Origin: Euryarchaeota archaeon UBA125 | GTDB taxonomy: Archaea > Thermoplasmatota > Poseidoniia > Poseidoniales > Thalassarchaeaceae | Assembly (NCBI GenBank): GCA_002502625.1 | Contig: DAPV01000093.1 | Location: forward strand, 1-17,025 | Length of the DNA stretch: 17,025 nucleotides | Direction: 5' to 3' | Part shown: positions 13,264-17,025 of the stretch, piece after piece | How the letters are laid out: each line of letters begins with the position of its first letter | Numbering within the stretch: position 1 is the first letter of the stretch | Notes under the pieces: generated by a model | Databases searched by the model: none | The model's input: the letters and a program-made list of their open reading frames with translations, nothing else | What the model was told of the DNA's origin: nothing | Translations under genes and position numbers: made by a program

Positions 13264-13977
13264 TTATTCAAATTGAATTAAGTTTGGAGAATTAAGGGCA
13301 TAATTATACTCAAGACAATCGGAAATAGAAACCCAATCAGGTGTTGATCCATCTATCCAATCATATCTATGGCCTGGAATTAAACGCCAATCTTGTGGCA
13401 ACTGCTTCAATTGACCCTTTGCATATGCTAAACTATGCAACAAAGCTATAGGATCACTGCCTGGTAAATCATCTCTACCACATGCATATGTGAATAACAA
13501 ATCACCTGCATGATACACTCCATGACCATGGAGAGTTACGTGACCGGGTGCATGTCCAGGAGAATGAGTAACAGTAAGAGAAATATTACCTTGATTCCAA
13601 ATTTCTTCTGTCTGAGGAGCATGATTCCATAAATTAGTAAATTCTACCTTTCTAAAGACCACGTGCGCTAGAAGTCCAGGATGATTACATTCAACGTGAC
13701 CCCATACTTCTAAATCTGGAATTAAACGTTTCATTTGAGGGAAACCTGCAGCATGATCTCGATGTGTGTGTGTATAGAGAAGATGGGTTGGGCGGAGGCC
13801 TTCTTCTTCTAAGGCTTCAACCCAACGACGAGAATCAAAAGGATCTACAATCGCTACGATATCATTTTCTCTATCGATAAAGGCCGTATTCATGTTCATA
13901 TATCCGCCCATTTGTGTAATCCAAATTTCTATCCCACTTTCATCAACAGAACGATCGAATTCTCCCGGTTTGAGCAT
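13264..13977 (-). CDS. metallo-beta-lactamase-fold hydrolase, glyoxalase II-like
   Basis: This 237-residue metal-dependent hydrolase has the full dinuclear site: THTHRDH (69-75), H142 in SPGHAPGH, D158 in HAGDLL and H203 in PGH. The GRDDLPGSDPIALLHSL stretch (167-183) is typical of hydroxyacylglutathione hydrolase-like and persulfide-dioxygenase-like members, but the substrate-binding residues that would prove glutathione use are not evident, so the substrate is open. The frame is open to a TTG at 14034; ATG 13977 is chosen because a minus-strand TATA-like GCATATATC (13999-14007) is centred about 26 bases upstream, implying a leaderless mRNA that could not contain the earlier start. It ends one base from the stop of the giant surface protein and is divergent from the membrane regulator. 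No signal peptide is seen, so it is cytosolic. Confidence 0.9.
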   Translation of the reverse strand: MLKPGEFDRSVDESGIEIWITQMGGYMNMNTAFIDRENDIVAIVDPFDSRRWVEALEEEGLRPTHLLYTHTHRDHAAGFPQMKRLIPDLEVWGHVECNHPGLLAHVVFRKVEFTNLWNHAPQTEEIWNQGNISLTVTHSPGHAPGHVTLHGHGVYHAGDLLFTYACGRDDLPGSDPIALLHSLAYAKGQLKQLPQDWRLIPGHRYDWIDGSTPDWVSISDCLEYNYALNSPNLIQFE

Positions 13978-13998
13978 GTTCTTTTCAGATAGACGCGG

Positions 13999-14007
13999 GA
14001 TATATGC
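13999..14007 (-). promoter_or_regulatory. TATA-like box for the MBL-fold hydrolase gene
   Basis: The minus-strand GCATATATC is centred about 26 bases before ATG 13977. The AT-rich TTTATGATACAATATG beside it (about 14009-14024) may serve the plus-strand gene at 14069. Confidence 0.45.
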
Positions 14008-14068
14008 GTTTATGATACAATATGTCTGTACCAATCAGTTGATACATGACGAATGACAAGGGTATGAC

Positions 14069-16705
14069 ATGGGCCAGCGTCAGCATTCCCTTATTTTGGC
14101 CCTGACCCTTATTTTTACATTAATTGGGAGTGTCCAAGGTGAAACACAACAAGAGGTAATTACTCAGACTGAGGGGCTAGAACCACATGATGGATTATAC
14201 TATTTTGCTGGAACGACTTCTACTTTTCAAATTTCAATTAAAAATACCGGTTTAGATGATGTATCTATTGAAATTAATCCAAGTTGTATGGCAACTTTCC
14301 AAATCATTAATCAAAATAGCGAAATTGTATACGATCTAGAAGATCATCGTCTTTGTCCTAACCAAAAACGTGGAGAAACTCTAACTCCAGCAGAAATTTT
14401 AGATGTTGGGGAGATAAGTTATGATTGGACAGATGGTGATGAAATTCTTCCTGAAGGGGTTTACATTATCCATATAATTGGAGGAATTGAGACTATTCCT
14501 TCAGAGATTGAAATTAATCTGAAACATCCGCTGAATCTGCCCTCTAATCTATACTTTGAAGCTGATTTCGCTCCCTTTTCTATGAATTCTGAGACTAGTA
14601 CATCGAATGATGTATTGATAATGGGAGCAAAAATATACAACTCAGGATTAGAAGATGTCACAATTACAGGATTAGAATCATGCGATGTTCTATGGTCAAT
14701 CACAAATCAACCAACTTCCCTGTCTAACTTAGGATGTGGAAATGGTGCTACTATTCCAGCAGGCGAAAGCCATCATTTAGGATGGATTTCATATTCTCTT
14801 TCTGAAATAGATGTAAGCGGTATCCTCTCTTCATCAATTTGGATGATGGGATACAAAGAAGATGCTACAAGCAAAGATTGGAATCATGTAATTGGAACAT
14901 TCGAAGATACTTCCGGACTTTCTGTTATTGTTAACTCAATATCTCTTAGAGATGGAGTTGCACCTACAGGTACTGAAATTGATTTCGATATATCTATTCG
15001 GAATGATGGGTTAATTGCTAAAACTATTGAATACGACATTAGTTGCCCATCTTCGATATATATCGTGAATGAAATGGGAGCTTTGATCCATGATGATGCA
15101 TGGAATAATGGTGATTGTCTAGGGCAAATTGAAACCATGAAAATACAACCATCTTCAACAATTTCTCTCCATGATACTAGTATTTCAGCATCCTACGATG
15201 AAGGATGTGGATGGCATGGAAGTCAAATGGTTGCCATAATTAAGATTTCAAATCAAGGAATGTCATCATTCTTGCCCTTTGAAATTCAAGATGGATTGGC
15301 AGCAAAACAATGTAGAGCAAATCTTCAATCAACAGATAATATCGACTTCATAATAGATACTCTCGAAGAAACTGAAAATGGAATAATAGTAGATCTTTCA
15401 GTTACAAATGTTGGGAATGAAGATTTTACACTAATGTGGCAAGACGATTGTGTAATTAGATCTAATGTAATGAGAAATGATGGTTCTGCTACATCATCAT
15501 CTACAACTGCTTGTGATATTTTTGATTCATATTCGACATTGAAAACTGGTGATTCAATTAATATTCTAAATCTACCAATTGAACTTCTCTTGAATGATGA
15601 GAGTGTGGCTGGAACTCACTTTATTCAATTCAATCTTCGATCATATCCCCCACTGGAAATAGAATATACACATAATATCGCTATGTTAGATAATGAAGAT
15701 TCATCTTCCGAAGAAACAATTGAATCAAATGATGAAGATGTTCAAACGGAGAATCAAGAGGAATTGAGAATCTACACACTCTTAGAAGGAACCTGGAATC
15801 ATGTTAGAACGGACACTGGAGGGTGTTGGATACTTACTACCCCTACTGGAGATGAAACTGTTCTTGTTGGTTCGGATGATGTTACTTTGAATCCAGTAAC
15901 AGGAGATCAAGGTGGATACCGCACCTATATCGGAAATTCAGATATTCCTGAACATTGCTCAGAATGGAATAGTGGTTTTATTGTACATGAAGTAATAGAT
16001 CAATGGACTCCTGAAAATGATGTTGTTGTTACATCAGAAGTTGAAAGCGAATCTACAGACAATATTGTTGAACTAGTGATTCCAGCTACTGCAGTTGTTG
16101 TTTCTACTTCATTACTATCACTTTGTTTAGTTTTCGTCCTGAATACGGAATGGATTCGTATTGCCGCATTAAATGGTGGGCTGGCACTAATTGGGATGGT
16201 AAGAAGACGTGATTACGACGGAGAATTTCAACGTGGTCGTGTTGTAGGATATCTAGTTGCAAATCCAGGAGTTCATTTCCGTGCACTTCTTGGAGCTTTG
16301 AAAATGAGTAACGGACAACTTGCTCACCATCTGAAAGTATTGGAAGATCAAGAATTGCTATGGAGAAGAAGAGATGGAAGGATGATGAGATATTATCCAT
16401 CAACGGTAGACCAATTACTAGATGGAGAAAATCTTCCAGTCCCACTCCTTACTCCTGATCCAAATTCACTACAAGGAAGAATTCTGAACCTATTAGACGC
16501 TACAGGAAATGATATTGTTAATTTGAGTCAAAAAGAACTCTCGGATAGACTAGAAAGTAGTCAACAGTTGATTAGTCATCATCTCAAAACCTTAGAAGGA
16601 TATGGCCTCATTGAAAGAGATAAAGTTGGATTAAGATACAGATATCGTTTAACAAGAGAGGCTATCTTCTTGTTGGAAAGTACTGACTTCCCTCAAGATA
16701 GGTGA
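14069..16705 (+). CDS. membrane-spanning winged-helix regulator with Cys-paired extracellular domains
   Basis: This is an 878-residue one-component regulator candidate. A signal peptide (about 1-24, ending SVQG) leads to four Ig-like/BsuPI-like beta domains (about 43-140, 160-290, 288-410 and 425-540). Most carry a Cys pair at equivalent places (C73/C96, C205/C223, C326/C350, C461/C482) and phrases such as IKNTGLDDV, IYNSGLEDV, IRNDGLIAK and VTNVGNEDF. An acidic linker (541-565) is followed by a further domain with C586/C630. The membrane helix is 667-691; 695-711 is a second, weaker hydrophobic stretch. RGRVVGYLVANPGVHFRALL with NGQLAHHLKVLE (722-759) is the first winged helix and ELSDRLESSQQLISHHLKTLE (823-843 region) the second, both ArsR-like. 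AAGGG lies upstream of ATG 14069. It presumably senses an extracellular or envelope signal and acts on DNA at the membrane. Confidence 0.88.
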   Translation: MGQRQHSLILALTLIFTLIGSVQGETQQEVITQTEGLEPHDGLYYFAGTTSTFQISIKNTGLDDVSIEINPSCMATFQIINQNSEIVYDLEDHRLCPNQKRGETLTPAEILDVGEISYDWTDGDEILPEGVYIIHIIGGIETIPSEIEINLKHPLNLPSNLYFEADFAPFSMNSETSTSNDVLIMGAKIYNSGLEDVTITGLESCDVLWSITNQPTSLSNLGCGNGATIPAGESHHLGWISYSLSEIDVSGILSSSIWMMGYKEDATSKDWNHVIGTFEDTSGLSVIVNSISLRDGVAPTGTEIDFDISIRNDGLIAKTIEYDISCPSSIYIVNEMGALIHDDAWNNGDCLGQIETMKIQPSSTISLHDTSISASYDEGCGWHGSQMVAIIKISNQGMSSFLPFEIQDGLAAKQCRANLQSTDNIDFIIDTLEETENGIIVDLSVTNVGNEDFTLMWQDDCVIRSNVMRNDGSATSSSTTACDIFDSYSTLKTGDSINILNLPIELLLNDESVAGTHFIQFNLRSYPPLEIEYTHNIAMLDNEDSSSEETIESNDEDVQTENQEELRIYTLLEGTWNHVRTDTGGCWILTTPTGDETVLVGSDDVTLNPVTGDQGGYRTYIGNSDIPEHCSEWNSGFIVHEVIDQWTPENDVVVTSEVESESTDNIVELVIPATAVVVSTSLLSLCLVFVLNTEWIRIAALNGGLALIGMVRRRDYDGEFQRGRVVGYLVANPGVHFRALLGALKMSNGQLAHHLKVLEDQELLWRRRDGRMMRYYPSTVDQLLDGENLPVPLLTPDPNSLQGRILNLLDATGNDIVNLSQKELSDRLESSQQLISHHLKTLEGYGLIERDKVGLRYRYRLTREAIFLLESTDFPQDR

Positions 16706-16767
16706 GGTAAATCCCACCGATTTGAAGAACTAGGTCTCAATCGATAGGATGTCGGGGGGGTGATGTA
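16706..16767 (+). promoter_or_regulatory. leuS upstream region with ribosome-binding site
   Basis: GGGGTGAT (16757-16764) is a one-mismatch match to GGAGGTGAT, three bases before GTG 16768. The G-run (16754-16760) is seven bases long. No clear TATA box is seen, so leuS may be read through from the upstream gene. Confidence 0.5.
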
Positions 16768-17025
16768 GTGAGCGAATATAAACCCGAAGATATTGAAATA
16801 AAATGGCAAAAAATTTGGAGCGAAAAGGAAGTTTTTCATTCAGAGGTTGATAGCAGTCGGCCGAAATTCTACTGCCTAGAAATGTTTCCTTATCCATCTG
16901 GACACATGCATATGGGTCATGTGAGAAACTACAGTATTGGAGATAGTATGGCTCGCTTCCGACGCTTGACTGGATTTAATGTCCTATATCCAATGGGATA
17001 TGACTCATTTGGTATGCCAGCAGAA
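16768..17025 (+). CDS. leuS: leucyl-tRNA synthetase, bacterial type (N-terminal fragment)
   Basis: The first 86 codons of a class I synthetase that charges tRNA-Leu are present; the rest runs off the right edge. SEYKPEDIEIKWQKIW (2-17) is the typical bacterial LeuRS opening. MFPYPSGHMHMGHVRNYSIGD (39-59) contains the HIGH-type signature HMGH (48-51). FNVLYPMGYDSFGMPAE (70-86) matches the bacterial PMGWDAFGLPAE block. Archaeal and eukaryotic LeuRS normally read differently here (GHxRTY and GFHxTGTP-like), so this gene appears to be of bacterial origin. GTG 16768 is chosen from the strong ribosome-binding site and protein start. Editing and C-terminal domains cannot be checked from this window. 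Confidence 0.93.
   Translation, partial: MSEYKPEDIEIKWQKIWSEKEVFHSEVDSSRPKFYCLEMFPYPSGHMHMGHVRNYSIGDSMARFRRLTGFNVLYPMGYDSFGMPAE

Noticed and set aside
13264..13977. Beta-lactamase or antibiotic-resistance function for the MBL-fold protein
   Set aside because: There is no signal peptide and the GRDDLPGSD stretch fits glyoxalase II-like housekeeping hydrolases.

Overview
The window looks like a chromosomal segment of a marine planktonic euryarchaeon, most likely Poseidoniales (Marine Group II) or a close relative such as Marine Group III. The reasons are a type II methionine aminopeptidase, an archaeal class III-signal pilin, Shine-Dalgarno sequences resembling GGAGGTGAT, TATA-like boxes about 25 nt upstream of several starts (leaderless genes), a very large secreted propeller/thrombospondin-type-3 protein, and membrane-anchored winged-helix regulators. 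Several genes look bacterial in kind: a BolA plus CGFS glutaredoxin pair and a bacterial-type leucyl-tRNA synthetase. That fits the heavily bacterial-influenced gene content known for these archaea. The assignment is inferred from gene content only.

Layout. 1-1983: a tight plus-strand run made of the Pro/Gly-rich tail of an unknown protein, a small unknown protein, a Sua5/YrdC-family threonylcarbamoyl-AMP synthase and methionine aminopeptidase (translation and protein maturation). 1984-2340: a 357-base gap holding a candidate structured RNA that ends in a T-run, then the promoter and hairpin-rich leader of a pilin gene. 2341-2838: the pilin, with strikingly C-ending codons, followed by a long hairpin. 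2937-6284: three glycosyltransferases (GT2 minus, GT4 plus, GT4 minus), plausibly for surface glycans. 6296-7730: minus-strand glutaredoxin, BolA and ribulose-phosphate 3-epimerase. 7843-8160: thioredoxin, divergent from the epimerase.

8157-16705 is the most distinctive part. A winged-helix STAND-type ATPase is transcribed divergently from a 1142-residue surface protein that has a signal peptide, a WD-like beta-propeller, a long series of calcium-binding-type Asp-rich repeats, one C-terminal membrane helix and a charged cytosolic tail. It is followed by a metallo-beta-lactamase-fold hydrolase and a divergent 878-residue protein that joins four Cys-paired extracellular Ig-like domains through a membrane helix to two cytosolic winged helices. 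The window ends in the N-terminus of leuS.

No rRNA, tRNA, CRISPR array, insertion sequence or phage module was recognised. How the genes cooperate is mostly inference: translation and maturation genes at the left, cell-surface construction (pilin, glycosyltransferases, giant surface protein) and redox/Fe-S maintenance in the middle, and two unusual regulators (one ATP-dependent, one membrane-spanning) beside surface genes at the right. No demonstrated new system can be claimed. The strongest candidates for follow-up are the two regulators, the candidate RNA at 2007-2124 and the BolA-glutaredoxin pair.
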